NCBI GenBank assembly: GCA_947625205.1
Contig: CANQNN010000025.1
Span: forward strand, 1-38,401
Source of the DNA: an uncultured Lachnospiraceae bacterium
GTDB lineage: Bacteria; Bacillota; Clostridia; Lachnospirales; Lachnospiraceae
Reading direction: 5' to 3'
Length of the DNA stretch: 38,401 nt
Shown: positions 1-9,083 of the stretch, in pieces
Layout of the letters: every line of letters begins with the position of its first letter
Numbering within the stretch: position 1 is the first letter of the stretch
Program-made: the position numbers and the translations under genes
The notes under the pieces: model-generated
What the model was told of the DNA's origin: nothing
Database searches by the model: none
Seen by the model: the letters and a program-made list of their open reading frames with translations, nothing else

Positions 1-1398
1 CTCCACATGCACACTATGCCCGAACTGGTCCACCGCCCTGACTCTTTTTAATTCATACCCGCCTGCTGCCAGTACCTTCAGATCCCTCGCCAACGTGGCT
101 GAGTCGCAGCTCACATACACGATCCGCGCAGGCTTCATGGCAAGCATTGTTTCCAGGCACTTCTCATCGCAGCCCTTGCGCGGCGGATCGACTACGATCA
201 CATCGGGTTGCTTCATCCCCGCTTCGTTTCCGCTCTCATAGAACGCGGGCAGCACTTCCTCCGCCTTTCCGGTATAGAATTCGGCGTTGCCGATCCGGTT
301 GATGCGCGCATTCTCCCCGGCGTCCCGAACGGCCTCTGGTATCACCTCCACGCCGTAGACTTGTTTTGCCCTCTTCGCCATGAAGAGAGATATTGTCCCG
401 ATGCCGCAGTACAGGTCCCACACAGTTTCTTTGCCGGTCAGTCCCGCATAGTCGAGTGCAATGCTGTACAGTTTTTCCGTCTGCAGGGGATTGACCTGAT
501 AGAAGGAGAGCGGCGAGATGCGGAAATTCACTTTTTCACCGGTCTGCAGGATCCGTATACTGTCTTCCATATACGGGCTTCCCCAGAGCACACGGATCTC
601 TTTTCCCATGATCACGTTGGTGCGTTCTTCATTGACGCTGACAGCGATACTGACGATCTTTTTTCTACCCAGGGGAAGTCCCGTGAGCTTCTCCACCAGC
701 CGTTTTTCTGCCGGCAGCTTCTTTCCGTTGATGACAAGGCATACCATGATCTGGCCGGAGGCAAATCCCGTGCGGATCAGCACATGTCTGACGAGTCCGC
801 TGCCGTCCGTCTCACGGTATGCGGTCACATGGTTTTCACGCATATAGGAGAGCACCGCCTCCAGAATGGCCTTGTTCTCCTGCGCCCCCAGCGCGCAGTC
901 GGTGTTGGCTATGATGTCGTGCGTCCTACCAGCATAGAAGCCGGCGATGAGGTTGCCGTTCCTGTCGTATCCTACCGGATACTGCGCCTTGTTGCGGTAA
1001 TGCCAGGGCTCGTCCATACCAATGACAGGCTCCATGATCTCATCAATATGTTTTGCATCAAACCCGCCGATGCGGATCAGATTATTTCTGACTTTATCCT
1101 GTTTGAAAGCAAGCTGCTTATCGTAGCGCATTGCCTGGATCTGGCAGCCGCCGCACTGTCTATATAAGCTGCACTTAGGCTCCGCACGAAAAGAAGAAGG
1201 CGTCACCACCTTCTCCACTCTTGCATATCCGTATGTTTGCCTGCACTTTGTGATCCGTGCCTCCACGGTGTCCCCAATGACTGCATCCTTAACAAACAGC
1301 GTGTAGCCGTTGGCTTTACCGATTCCTTCTCCGTCCTTTCCGATATCATCGATCGTGACTGTAACGATGTCGTTTTTTTGATACGTTCCATTCTCCAT
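1..1398 (-). CDS. rlmD: 23S rRNA (uracil-5-)-methyltransferase, RlmD/RumA type (C-terminus cut by window edge)
   Basis: SAM-dependent enzyme that methylates C5 of a uridine in RNA (RumA/TrmA family). The frame is open from ATG at 1398 to base 1, giving 466 codons, so only a few C-terminal residues are missing. An N-terminal TRAM domain spans about residues 1-67. The cysteine cluster CSLYRQCGGCQ (about 74-85) fits the family's 4Fe-4S site. The SAM-binding motif DLYCGIGTIS lies near 327. VDPPRKGC and then YVSCDSATLARD (about 428) carry the catalytic cysteine. The last visible residues, VDQFGHSVHVE, match the family's conserved C-terminal end. Long plus-strand ORFs here are antisense shadows. 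Which uridine is modified (747, 1939 or tRNA 54) cannot be read from sequence. It lies 81 bp downstream of yhaM on the same strand. Confidence 0.93.
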   Translation of the reverse strand, partial: MENGTYQKNDIVTVTIDDIGKDGEGIGKANGYTLFVKDAVIGDTVEARITKCRQTYGYARVEKVVTPSSFRAEPKCSLYRQCGGCQIQAMRYDKQLAFKQDKVRNNLIRIGGFDAKHIDEIMEPVIGMDEPWHYRNKAQYPVGYDRNGNLIAGFYAGRTHDIIANTDCALGAQENKAILEAVLSYMRENHVTAYRETDGSGLVRHVLIRTGFASGQIMVCLVINGKKLPAEKRLVEKLTGLPLGRKKIVSIAVSVNEERTNVIMGKEIRVLWGSPYMEDSIRILQTGEKVNFRISPLSFYQVNPLQTEKLYSIALDYAGLTGKETVWDLYCGIGTISLFMAKRAKQVYGVEVIPEAVRDAGENARINRIGNAEFYTGKAEEVLPAFYESGNEAGMKQPDVIVVDPPRKGCDEKCLETMLAMKPARIVYVSCDSATLARDLKVLAAGGYELKRVRAVDQFGHSVHVE

Positions 1399-1479
1399 AT
1401 CGCTGTACCCCGCCTGCCTGTGTGCCTGTCTGTATATATTTTCTATATTTCCCGGAATCGCCCGCGCACGTTCCGCGTG

Positions 1480-2424
1480 CTACTCCGTCTTCGTCGCTCT
1501 CACATTGGACTCAAACAGTCTGTTGTACCCCAGCCAGCCCGTCTCGGTGCTGCTCTCCAAAAGCTCTGTAAATGTCTCCATCTTTGCGTCGGTGTTGTCC
1601 GCATATGTCAGCGCCACCGCTTCCACGATCGCGGGTTTCTTGGGCGAACCGAACTCGTACTCGCCGTGATGCGCCAGGATACAGTGTTTCAGTTCACCGG
1701 CCAGCAGCGGCGGGAAACCGTCTATCGCTCTGATCTTCTCGCCCACCATCTCGCTGCCGATCACGATATGTCCCAGGAACTGTCCATCGTCCGTGTAGTC
1801 ATTTTGCGGAAAAAGCGACAGCTCTTTCGTCTTGCCGATGTCGTGGCAGATCGCCGCGCTCAGCAGCAGATCCCGGTTCAGTACAGGATACTGCGTACAG
1901 AAAAAGTCGCACAGCTTCGTCACGGCCAGCGTATGCTGCAGCAGGCCTCCCACAAAACCGTGGTGCACGGTTTTCGCCGCCGAGGACTGGCGGAATGCTT
2001 TTATAAACTCTTTATCTTCCACAAAGAACGCCTGCAGGAGTTTCTTCAGATACACATTTTCTATACTGTCGATCAGGCCTGTCAGCTCCCGCATCATATC
2101 GTCAACGGGGAATCTGCTTACCGGCAGATAATCCGCCTCGTTATACTCTCCCGCATGGCATTTGCGAATGCGCTTCACATTGATCTGGTTCGCGCCCTGA
2201 AAACTGGTAACATCGCCGTACACTTCGATATAGTCAAGGGAATCGAAATCCTCGATCCCGGCGCTGTTCGGATCCCAGACCTTGGCGTCAACGGTTCCTG
2301 TCTTATCCTGGAGGATCACATTATCATACGGCTTGCCGTTCTTGGTGACAGCCGCTTGCTTATGTTTGCAGAGATAGATGTCGAATACTCTGTCGCCTTC
2401 TTTATATTCTTTGATATACTTCAT
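1480..2424 (-). CDS. yhaM: 3'-5' exoribonuclease YhaM family (OB fold + HD domain)
   Basis: A 314-residue protein of the YhaM family, cytoplasmic 3'-to-5' exonucleases acting on RNA and single-stranded DNA in Firmicutes. An OB-fold nucleic-acid-binding domain covers roughly residues 10-90. The HD metal-dependent phosphohydrolase domain follows: His154/His155, LLQHT (His164), CHDIGK (His194-Asp195), AHHGEYEFGSPKKP (His252-His253) and YADNTDAK (Asp276, Asp279). Length matches the family (about 310-315). All expected metal ligands are visible, so it should be active. It ends in a short charged tail and sits between the HtrA-like gene and rlmD on the same strand, 32 bp after the former, so it may share its transcript. 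Confidence 0.93.
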   Translation of the reverse strand: MKYIKEYKEGDRVFDIYLCKHKQAAVTKNGKPYDNVILQDKTGTVDAKVWDPNSAGIEDFDSLDYIEVYGDVTSFQGANQINVKRIRKCHAGEYNEADYLPVSRFPVDDMMRELTGLIDSIENVYLKKLLQAFFVEDKEFIKAFRQSSAAKTVHHGFVGGLLQHTLAVTKLCDFFCTQYPVLNRDLLLSAAICHDIGKTKELSLFPQNDYTDDGQFLGHIVIGSEMVGEKIRAIDGFPPLLAGELKHCILAHHGEYEFGSPKKPAIVEAVALTYADNTDAKMETFTELLESSTETGWLGYNRLFESNVRATKTE

Positions 2425-2456
2425 ACTTCTTTTACCTCTTTTCTATGCTCGGCCGC

Positions 2457-3818
2457 CTATCTGTAACCGAGGGTAACCGTTGCGTTCATCTCACGGCCCT
2501 GCCGCATCAGCACTACCTCCAGCGTATCCTCAGGCTTAGAACTATACAATACATCCAGCAGATTATTATAGGTTGTGATCTCTACGTCACCGGCCTGCGT
2601 GATCACGTCGCCGCTCTGGATGCCCGCCGCCATTGCAGGCGAATCCATCTCGATCGATCTGACATACGCGCCTGACGGCACTCCTAATTCTTCCCCTGCC
2701 TCCTCCGGCACATCGGCTCCGTAGATACCAAGGTATGCCCGCTCTTTATCATTGGACATTTTTTCTATGGTCCTCTTAAGCTCTGTTATCCCATAAGCCG
2801 TCAGTATGTTCCCCATATCGCCGTCGGTGTCCATGTTGTTAATGACTCCTATGACCAGCCCTTTCATATTGACGATCACGCCCGTGGCGTTGCGGCTTCC
2901 GTACATATCGGTCGTGAGGATCCTGTACGCGGAATCCGGCTGGTCTGCCACTGTTCCCGTCGAGGTCACTATGCCGTAACATACCGACCCGCTCGTCCCC
3001 ATAGGGCTGCCAAGCGCCATAACGGGTGTGCCCGCCGTCATTCCTGCATTGGAGCTCCCCAGGCCCGCTATGTCTATCACATCCATAGTTTCTTCTTCTA
3101 TATCGACAAGCGGCACGGAAATGACCGCCAGCTCCGTTACCGGATCTTTCTGCACCAGCTCGGCGTTTACTTTTGTCTGATCGCAGAAGGTCACGATAAG
3201 ATTGTCCGCATCTCCCAGGGGCGGCGCGCTCACCAGGATCAGAACCGACTTTCCGTTGTTCGCCACGATAATACCCGACGCCGACGCCTCGTTCTCATAA
3301 GTATCGTTAAACCAGTCCACATCCGACACAACGCTGGTCACGGTGACGATCGCACGTTCTACTTTCTGTGCCAAGTCATTTATCTCCTGGTAAAGCGTCT
3401 GGTAATCATCCAGACTGAACTGTACCTGGGACAGAAGCTCCCTGACCTGTTCATCGTCCAACTGTGCCTGTACGGTCTCTTCCGGTTCATTCTGATCCTC
3501 TTCGACGAGCATATCCTCCGGCAGCATCTCCTCTGTGGCCGTCTCCTCCGGGAATCTCACTTCCTCGGCTTCCTCTTCGGGATACAGCCGGTTGCTGATG
3601 ACCGGTTCCAGCACCAGAAAGGTAAAGCATGCCACCAGTCCGAAAACCACTGCCATCGCCACCGTGATCACTGTCCTTCGCAGCAGCTTTTTCTTGTTGA
3701 TCGGTTTCTGCTTGATCGTTTCACGCAGGAAATCAGGCTGAACGGGAGGGGTGTATTCCGCCTGCTCCTTCGCCGGAGCCTGCTCTGCATTGTTCTGTTC
3801 TTTGTTCGGTTCTTCCAT
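2457..3818 (-). CDS. Membrane-anchored HtrA/DegP-like protein with PDZ domain, catalytic triad lost
   Basis: A 453-residue protein with HtrA architecture: cytoplasmic charged N-terminus, one membrane segment (about 48-70), an acidic extracytoplasmic linker (80-125), a trypsin-like domain (about 155-345) and a C-terminal PDZ domain (about 358-453). The fold is recognisable from ASGIIV, DPVTELAVI, ALGSPMG, GIVTSTG and the GLVIGVI strand. None of the triad residues is present. Where HtrA proteases have TNxHVV this protein has LILVSAPP, the Asp of DLAV is Glu230, and NSGGP is replaced by NATGV (310-314). The whole protein contains no histidine. It is therefore probably a pseudoprotease, acting as a PDZ-bearing binder or sensor rather than an envelope protease. 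AGGAAGG precedes the ATG by about 11 bases. Confidence 0.88.
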   Translation of the reverse strand: MEEPNKEQNNAEQAPAKEQAEYTPPVQPDFLRETIKQKPINKKKLLRRTVITVAMAVVFGLVACFTFLVLEPVISNRLYPEEEAEEVRFPEETATEEMLPEDMLVEEDQNEPEETVQAQLDDEQVRELLSQVQFSLDDYQTLYQEINDLAQKVERAIVTVTSVVSDVDWFNDTYENEASASGIIVANNGKSVLILVSAPPLGDADNLIVTFCDQTKVNAELVQKDPVTELAVISVPLVDIEEETMDVIDIAGLGSSNAGMTAGTPVMALGSPMGTSGSVCYGIVTSTGTVADQPDSAYRILTTDMYGSRNATGVIVNMKGLVIGVINNMDTDGDMGNILTAYGITELKRTIEKMSNDKERAYLGIYGADVPEEAGEELGVPSGAYVRSIEMDSPAMAAGIQSGDVITQAGDVEITTYNNLLDVLYSSKPEDTLEVVLMRQGREMNATVTLGYR

Positions 3819-3985
3819 ATACTTTACAACCTTCCTGCCGTTATCCTATCGTTACGCAAGTAAGAAAACAGATACAGTAAAAGTATATCTTTTTTCAGCT
3901 GCATTGTAAAGAAAAGTATATCCGTGGTATTTCTCTTCTTTTTATGGTAAGATAGATGTATAGTATTTTTTGAAGGAATTCCGGT

Positions 3986-6361
3986 ATGAACAGCAAAGTA
4001 TTACGTGTTTTGGAATATAACAAAATCATAGATATGCTGGCGGACAAGGCGACCTCCGAGCAGGGCCGCAAGCTGGTCCGCGCCCTTGTTCCCATGACAG
4101 ACATGGACGCCGTCATACAGGCGCAGACAGAAACGGCGGATGCGCTCGGCTATCTGTTCCGTCAAGGCTCTGTCTCTTTCGGCAGCAATAAGGATCTGGG
4201 AATGTGCATTAGGTCCCTGGATGTCGGCAGCGTCTTGTCCATCCCGGAGCTGCTGCGGATCGCTGCCTTTCTGGAAAATGTCAGCCGCATCAAATCATAC
4301 GGAAGAAAAGATCGGGAAGACGCTCCCGCAGATTCTCTGACCGGGTATTTTGATGTGCTGGAGCCTCTCACCCCGTTAGCGAATGAGATCCGCAGATGTA
4401 TTCTGTCGGAGGAAGAGATTGCCGACGATGCCAGCCCCGCGCTGAAACATATACGGCGCAGTATGACCGTTACCAACGAACGCATCCACGCACAGCTTAC
4501 ATCCATGATCAACGGTTCCTGCCGCACCTATCTGCAGGACGCCGTTGTGACCATGCGCAATAACCGTTACTGCATTCCGGTCAAGGCGGAGCACAAGGGA
4601 CAGGTGCCGGGTATGGTACATGACCAGTCTTCCACCGGTTCTACCTTTTTTATCGAACCGGCCGCCGTAGTGAATCTGAATAACGAATTGAGAGAGCTGG
4701 AGCTTAAGGAGCAGGAGGAGATCGGCGTCATCCTCGCCGATCTGAGTGCACAGGCAGGCGCATATACCGGGGCGCTTGCAGCGAATCAGAGCGCGATGAC
4801 AACGCTTGATTTTATTTTTGCAAAAGCGTCTCTTGCCCTGGATCAGAACGCCTCTATGCCGGTTTTTAATACCGAACACCGCATCAATATCCGGCAGGGC
4901 AGACATCCTCTTCTGGATAAAGGGAATGTGGTTCCCATCGACATTCAGCTGGGAACGGATTTTGACCTTCTGGTCATTACGGGCCCCAACACCGGCGGTA
5001 AGACCGTTTCCTTGAAAACGGCCGGTCTGCTGACGCTGATGGGACAGGCGGGCCTTCATATTCCGGCGCTGGACCGTTCCGAATTGTCTCTTTTTGAGGA
5101 GGTATATGCGGACATAGGTGACGAGCAGAGCATTGAGCAGAGTCTCAGCACTTTTTCCTCACACATGACCAATATCGTGTCCATTCTGCGAAATGCAGAC
5201 GCCGATTCACTGTGTCTGTTCGATGAGCTCGGCGCCGGCACAGATCCAACGGAGGGTGCGGCGCTTGCGATATCGATCCTGGACTATCTGCACAGCCGGG
5301 GGATCCGTACAATGGCGACAACACACTACAGCGAACTGAAGGTATATGCGTTATCCACGGAATCTGTACAAAACGCAAGCTGCGAATTCAGTGTGGAAAC
5401 GTTACGCCCCACCTACCGTCTGCTGATCGGTATCCCCGGCAAGAGCAATGCTTTCGCCATATCGTCCAGGCTGGGACTGCCGGACTACATTATAGAAGAT
5501 GCAAAGCGGCACATTACCCAGGACAAGGAGAGCTTTGAGGACCTGCTGGCGGACCTGGAGAACAGCCGTCTCACCATAGAGAAGGAGCGGGCGGAGATAG
5601 AAGCCTACCGGGAAGAGGTCAAGACTCTCAAGCAGCGTCTGGAAGCCAAGCAGGAGAAGCTCGACGAGTCCAGGGCGCGCATTCTGCGAGAGGCCAACGA
5701 AGAAGCGCGGGAGATCCTGCAAGACGCCAAGGATGTTGCGGACGAGACGATCCGCACCTTCCAGAAAGCGGATGCCGGCGTATCCATGAAGGAACTGGAG
5801 CGATCCCGGCAGAAGGTCCGGGATAAAATATCCGAAAAGAATGACAGATTATCGCTTAAGAGCGACAGACCCACCCACAAGGTCTTAAAGCCGGGGCAGA
5901 TCAGACCCGGCGACAGTGTAAAAATAATTTCTATGGGATTAAAGGGTACGGTCAGCTCGCTTCCGGATAAAAACGGCAAACTGTTTGTGCAGTGCGGCAT
6001 CATCCGCTCCCAGGTGTCTTTGGACGATCTGGTCCTGATCGAAGAGGAGACGATAAACACCGGTAAGCTGCAGCGGTCTTCCTCCGGCAGTCTTAAGATG
6101 TCCAAGACCTATTCTGTGTCCACAGAGATCAATTTGCTGGGGAAGACGGTCGATGAGGCGCTGGCGGAGCTCGACAAGTATCTGGACGACGCATATCTTG
6201 CACACCTGCCGAGCGTCCGCATCGTCCACGGCAAGGGCACCGGCGCTCTGCGAAAAGCGGTACACAATTATCTGCGCCGGAATAAGATCATCAGAAGTTA
6301 CCGGCTGGGCGAATTCGGCGAGGGGGACGCCGGAGTTACCATTGCAGAATTTAAAGATTAA
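3986..6361 (+). CDS. mutS2: MutS2 ATPase/Smr endonuclease
   Basis: Full-length MutS2 (791 residues; family about 780-790). It lacks the mismatch-recognition domain of MutS. Known roles in this family are limiting homologous recombination and, in Bacillus, splitting collided ribosomes. Core and clamp helices occupy residues 1-320. The ABC-type ATPase carries Walker A GPNTGGKT (about 333-340) and Walker B LCLFDELGAGTDP (about 409-421), followed by the THYSELK region. A long charged coiled coil spans about 515-640. A KOW-like segment precedes the C-terminal Smr nuclease domain (about 710-791), which has the INLLG start and the HGKGTGALR motif. GAAGGAATTCCGGT precedes the ATG. It is divergent from the HtrA-like gene across 167 bp that must hold both promoters, none of which I could assign clearly. 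Confidence 0.96.
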   Translation: MNSKVLRVLEYNKIIDMLADKATSEQGRKLVRALVPMTDMDAVIQAQTETADALGYLFRQGSVSFGSNKDLGMCIRSLDVGSVLSIPELLRIAAFLENVSRIKSYGRKDREDAPADSLTGYFDVLEPLTPLANEIRRCILSEEEIADDASPALKHIRRSMTVTNERIHAQLTSMINGSCRTYLQDAVVTMRNNRYCIPVKAEHKGQVPGMVHDQSSTGSTFFIEPAAVVNLNNELRELELKEQEEIGVILADLSAQAGAYTGALAANQSAMTTLDFIFAKASLALDQNASMPVFNTEHRINIRQGRHPLLDKGNVVPIDIQLGTDFDLLVITGPNTGGKTVSLKTAGLLTLMGQAGLHIPALDRSELSLFEEVYADIGDEQSIEQSLSTFSSHMTNIVSILRNADADSLCLFDELGAGTDPTEGAALAISILDYLHSRGIRTMATTHYSELKVYALSTESVQNASCEFSVETLRPTYRLLIGIPGKSNAFAISSRLGLPDYIIEDAKRHITQDKESFEDLLADLENSRLTIEKERAEIEAYREEVKTLKQRLEAKQEKLDESRARILREANEEAREILQDAKDVADETIRTFQKADAGVSMKELERSRQKVRDKISEKNDRLSLKSDRPTHKVLKPGQIRPGDSVKIISMGLKGTVSSLPDKNGKLFVQCGIIRSQVSLDDLVLIEEETINTGKLQRSSSGSLKMSKTYSVSTEINLLGKTVDEALAELDKYLDDAYLAHLPSVRIVHGKGTGALRKAVHNYLRRNKIIRSYRLGEFGEGDAGVTIAEFKD

Positions 6362-6434
6362 CCCCGCCACATTATACAAAGATCAACTATATATAACAGG
6401 GATCATTTTAAGACAGGAAGATGAGGTATAGACT

Positions 6435-7133
6435 ATGGTAAGCAAACAGAAAATTCTGATCGTAGATGACGATAACAATATCGCGGAACTGATCTCGCTT
6501 TATCTGACCAAAGAGTGTTTCGAGACGATGATCGTCAATGACGGGGAATCAGCGCTGACAGCCGTTGACAGTTTTGAGCCGAATCTGATGCTCCTTGATC
6601 TGATGCTGCCGGGCATCGACGGCTACCAGGTGTGCAGAGAGGTGCGCTCCAAATCTACTCTGCCTATCATTATGCTGTCCGCCAAGGGCGAGGTATTTGA
6701 CAAGGTTCTCGGGCTGGAGCTGGGCGCCGACGACTATATGGAGAAACCGTTTGACTCCAAAGAGCTGGTAGCCAGAGTAAAGGCGGTTCTCAGGCGCTAC
6801 AAGCCTGCCGTGTCCGAGCCGAAGGCTTCCGATATCAAGAGCGTGGAATATCCCGATCTGATCATTAACCAGACCAACTATTCCGTTATCTATATGGGAA
6901 AAACCATCGAGATGCCGCCGAAGGAGCTGGAGCTTCTTTATTTTCTTGCATCGTCACCGAATCACGTTTTCACCAGGGAACAGCTTCTTGATCAGATCTG
7001 GGGCTATGAATATATAGGAGATACCAGAACGGTAGACGTACATATCAAGCGCCTTCGCGAGAAGATCAACGATCATGAGAAATGGCGGATCGCCACGATC
7101 TGGGGCATCGGCTATAAGTTTGAATCCAGATGA
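6435..7133 (+). CDS. OmpR-family response regulator
   Basis: A 232-residue DNA-binding response regulator. The receiver domain (about 4-118) has the acidic pocket Asp11/Asp12, phospho-acceptor Asp55 in LLDLMLPG and the conserved Lys104 in YMEKPF. The C-terminal winged helix (about 138-230) shows the typical TREQLLDQIWG and TRTVDVHIKRLREK motifs, the latter including the recognition helix. It lies 14 bp upstream of a histidine kinase and is surely its partner. The 73-bp gap after mutS2 has no clear terminator, so read-through from mutS2 is possible. The regulated genes cannot be deduced; no phosphate, envelope or metal-transport genes lie nearby. Confidence 0.95.
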   Translation: MVSKQKILIVDDDNNIAELISLYLTKECFETMIVNDGESALTAVDSFEPNLMLLDLMLPGIDGYQVCREVRSKSTLPIIMLSAKGEVFDKVLGLELGADDYMEKPFDSKELVARVKAVLRRYKPAVSEPKASDIKSVEYPDLIINQTNYSVIYMGKTIEMPPKELELLYFLASSPNHVFTREQLLDQIWGYEYIGDTRTVDVHIKRLREKINDHEKWRIATIWGIGYKFESR

Positions 7134-7147
7134 CCTTGGAGTAGATT

Positions 7148-8572
7148 ATGAGGAAAACGCTGTATCTGAAATTAATACTTGCCTATATCATTTTCGGGTT
7201 GTTCGGCTTTCTCGTTGTAGCTACCTTTGTGACCAACATGACTGCCGACCACCTGACCAAAGAGCAGGCCGATGCGCTCTACAGGGAAGCTACGCTTATA
7301 GCCAACACCTATGCGACCGACCTGTACAATAGCGAGATTTCCCTTGAAGCCGTCAAATCACAGCTGGACGCGCTGGACGCCTACTTAAACGCAACGCTGT
7401 GGATCATCAACCCCTCCGGCCGAATGATACTGGATTCTTCATCGCCCCTGGATCTGGAAAATGAGATCGTGATTGAAGATTTCGACCCCACGATCACGGA
7501 AGGCTCCTACTATATAGTCGGCAATTTTTTTCACGCCTTCGATGAGGAAACGCTCAGTGTATTTGCGCCGATCACCTCGGACTACAAGGTAAAAGGGTAT
7601 GTTGTCATACACTATCCCATGCAGGGCATCCACACAGAGACCAACAATCTGCTGAACATCTCCTATATCATGTTAGTCATACTGTTTTTACTGTCTCTTA
7701 TCATCCTGATCTTCTTTACAGAGATCGTATATATTCCGCTGCGCCGGATCACGCTTGCAACGGAACAGTATGCAAGCGGCAATATGCATTATGAATTCAG
7801 CGTGGAAAGTGAGGATGAGATGGGATACCTGGCGGCAACGCTTTCCTATATGGCAAGCGAGATCGCCCGGTCGGAAGACGACCAGAAAAAGTTTGTCGCC
7901 AACGTCTCCCACGATTTCCGCTCGCCGCTTACTTCCATCAAGGGCTATCTGGAAGCCATGATCGACGGCACGATCCCGCCCGAATTGCATGAAAAATATC
8001 TGACGATCGTCTTAAACGAGACGGAGCGACTGCGCAAACTGACCAACAGCTTACTAACTCTGAACAATTTAAATACAGAGGGAATGATGCTGAACAAAAC
8101 CGATTTTGACATCAACAGGACGATACGCAGCGTTGCCGCTTCCTTCGAGGGCACATGCCGCGCCAAGACGATCGCCATAGAACTGGTGCTGACAGGCGAT
8201 GAGATGTATGTCGTTGCCGATGTGGACAAGATACAGCAGGTGCTCTACAATCTGTTAGACAACGCCATCAAATTCAGCCACCACAATTCTGTCATTAAAA
8301 TCGAAACGACAGAAAAGCACAACAAAGTCTTCGTCAGCGTCAAGGATTCCGGTATCGGTATTCCCAAGGACGACCTGAAGCTTATCTGGGAGCGTTTCTA
8401 CAAATCGGACCTCTCACGGGGCAAAGACAAAAAGGGCACGGGACTGGGACTGTCGATCACGAAGGAGATCATTCGCTCACACGGGGAAAACATCAATGTG
8501 ATCAGCACGGAAGGGGTCGGCACGGAGTTTATCTTCTCCCTCCCCAAATCCGATATGGAGGACGACGACTAG
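7148..8572 (+). CDS. Sensor histidine kinase (HAMP-HisKA-HATPase)
   Basis: A 474-residue membrane kinase paired with the preceding response regulator. TM1 (about 9-29) and TM2 (about 172-192) frame a roughly 140-residue extracytoplasmic sensor region. A HAMP linker follows (about 193-245). The HisKA box VSHDFRSPLTS puts the phospho-accepting His at 255. The ATPase domain shows the N box (NLLDNAIKFS), G1 (DSGIGIP), the F box (ERFYKSD) and G2 (GTGLGLSI), so it looks fully active. The stimulus is unknown. Its stop overlaps the last four bases of the convergent trmL gene. Confidence 0.95.
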   Translation: MRKTLYLKLILAYIIFGLFGFLVVATFVTNMTADHLTKEQADALYREATLIANTYATDLYNSEISLEAVKSQLDALDAYLNATLWIINPSGRMILDSSSPLDLENEIVIEDFDPTITEGSYYIVGNFFHAFDEETLSVFAPITSDYKVKGYVVIHYPMQGIHTETNNLLNISYIMLVILFLLSLIILIFFTEIVYIPLRRITLATEQYASGNMHYEFSVESEDEMGYLAATLSYMASEIARSEDDQKKFVANVSHDFRSPLTSIKGYLEAMIDGTIPPELHEKYLTIVLNETERLRKLTNSLLTLNNLNTEGMMLNKTDFDINRTIRSVAASFEGTCRAKTIAIELVLTGDEMYVVADVDKIQQVLYNLLDNAIKFSHHNSVIKIETTEKHNKVFVSVKDSGIGIPKDDLKLIWERFYKSDLSRGKDKKGTGLGLSITKEIIRSHGENINVISTEGVGTEFIFSLPKSDMEDDD

Positions 8573-9063
8573 CCGTTCCATTTCAGGCGGTGCAGCTGTC
8601 CTTCCGTCTGCATCCCGGCAAAATGATTCTGTCTGAGGGCCTCGTACAAAACGATCGCTACGGCATTGGATAAATTGAGAGATCTGATCTGATCCATCAT
8701 GGGGATACGGATGCAGGTCTCTTCGTTTTCCACGAGAATCTCTTCCGGGATTCCGCCGCTCTCTTTGCCGAACATAATATAATCATCGGGAGAAAACGCC
8801 GCCTCCGTATAAATGCGTTTCGCTTTGGTGGTTGCCATCCATATTTTGGCTTGCGGATGCGTTTCTCTAAACGCAGCGTAATTTATATATCTCGTGACAT
8901 CCAGATGCTCCCAGTAATCCATTCCCGAACGCTTTACGGCCTTTTCGTCCAGCCTGAAGCCAAGCGGTTCGATCAGGTGAAGGCTCGTACCTGTAGCGAC
9001 ACAGGTACGTCCGATATTGCCTGTATTCGCCGGGATCTCCGGCTGGTGTAACACAATATGCAT
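8569..9063 (-). CDS. trmL: tRNA (cytidine(34)-2'-O)-methyltransferase TrmL (SPOUT)
   Basis: SPOUT-class 2'-O-methyltransferase of the TrmL family (164 residues from the chosen start; family about 155-165). It modifies the wobble base of certain leucine tRNAs. Motif 1 PEIPANTGNIGRTC is at the N-terminus. Motif 2 FGKESGGIPEEI and motif 3 RIPM..IRSLNLSNAVAIVLYE form the SAM-binding knot. An upstream GTG at 9069 is in frame, but GGAGG sits directly against it. The ATG at 9063 lies five bases after GGAGG and is preferred. It lies 20 bp after the aminotransferase gene on the same strand and is probably cotranscribed. Confidence 0.92.
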   Translation of the reverse strand: MHIVLHQPEIPANTGNIGRTCVATGTSLHLIEPLGFRLDEKAVKRSGMDYWEHLDVTRYINYAAFRETHPQAKIWMATTKAKRIYTEAAFSPDDYIMFGKESGGIPEEILVENEETCIRIPMMDQIRSLNLSNAVAIVLYEALRQNHFAGMQTEGQLHRLKWNG

Positions 9064-9083
9064 ACCCACCTCCGGGTTGTGAT

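Noticed and set aside
208..1167. Plus-strand open frame of 319 codons
   Set aside because: It is antisense to the rlmD gene, whose motifs are unmistakable, and has no family features.
1399..1479. Terminator after yhaM
   Set aside because: GCACG/CGTGC can pair but is not followed by a T tract on the minus strand.
1237..2466. Plus-strand open frame of 409 codons
   Set aside because: Antisense shadow of rlmD and yhaM; composition rich in Arg/His/Leu, no motifs.
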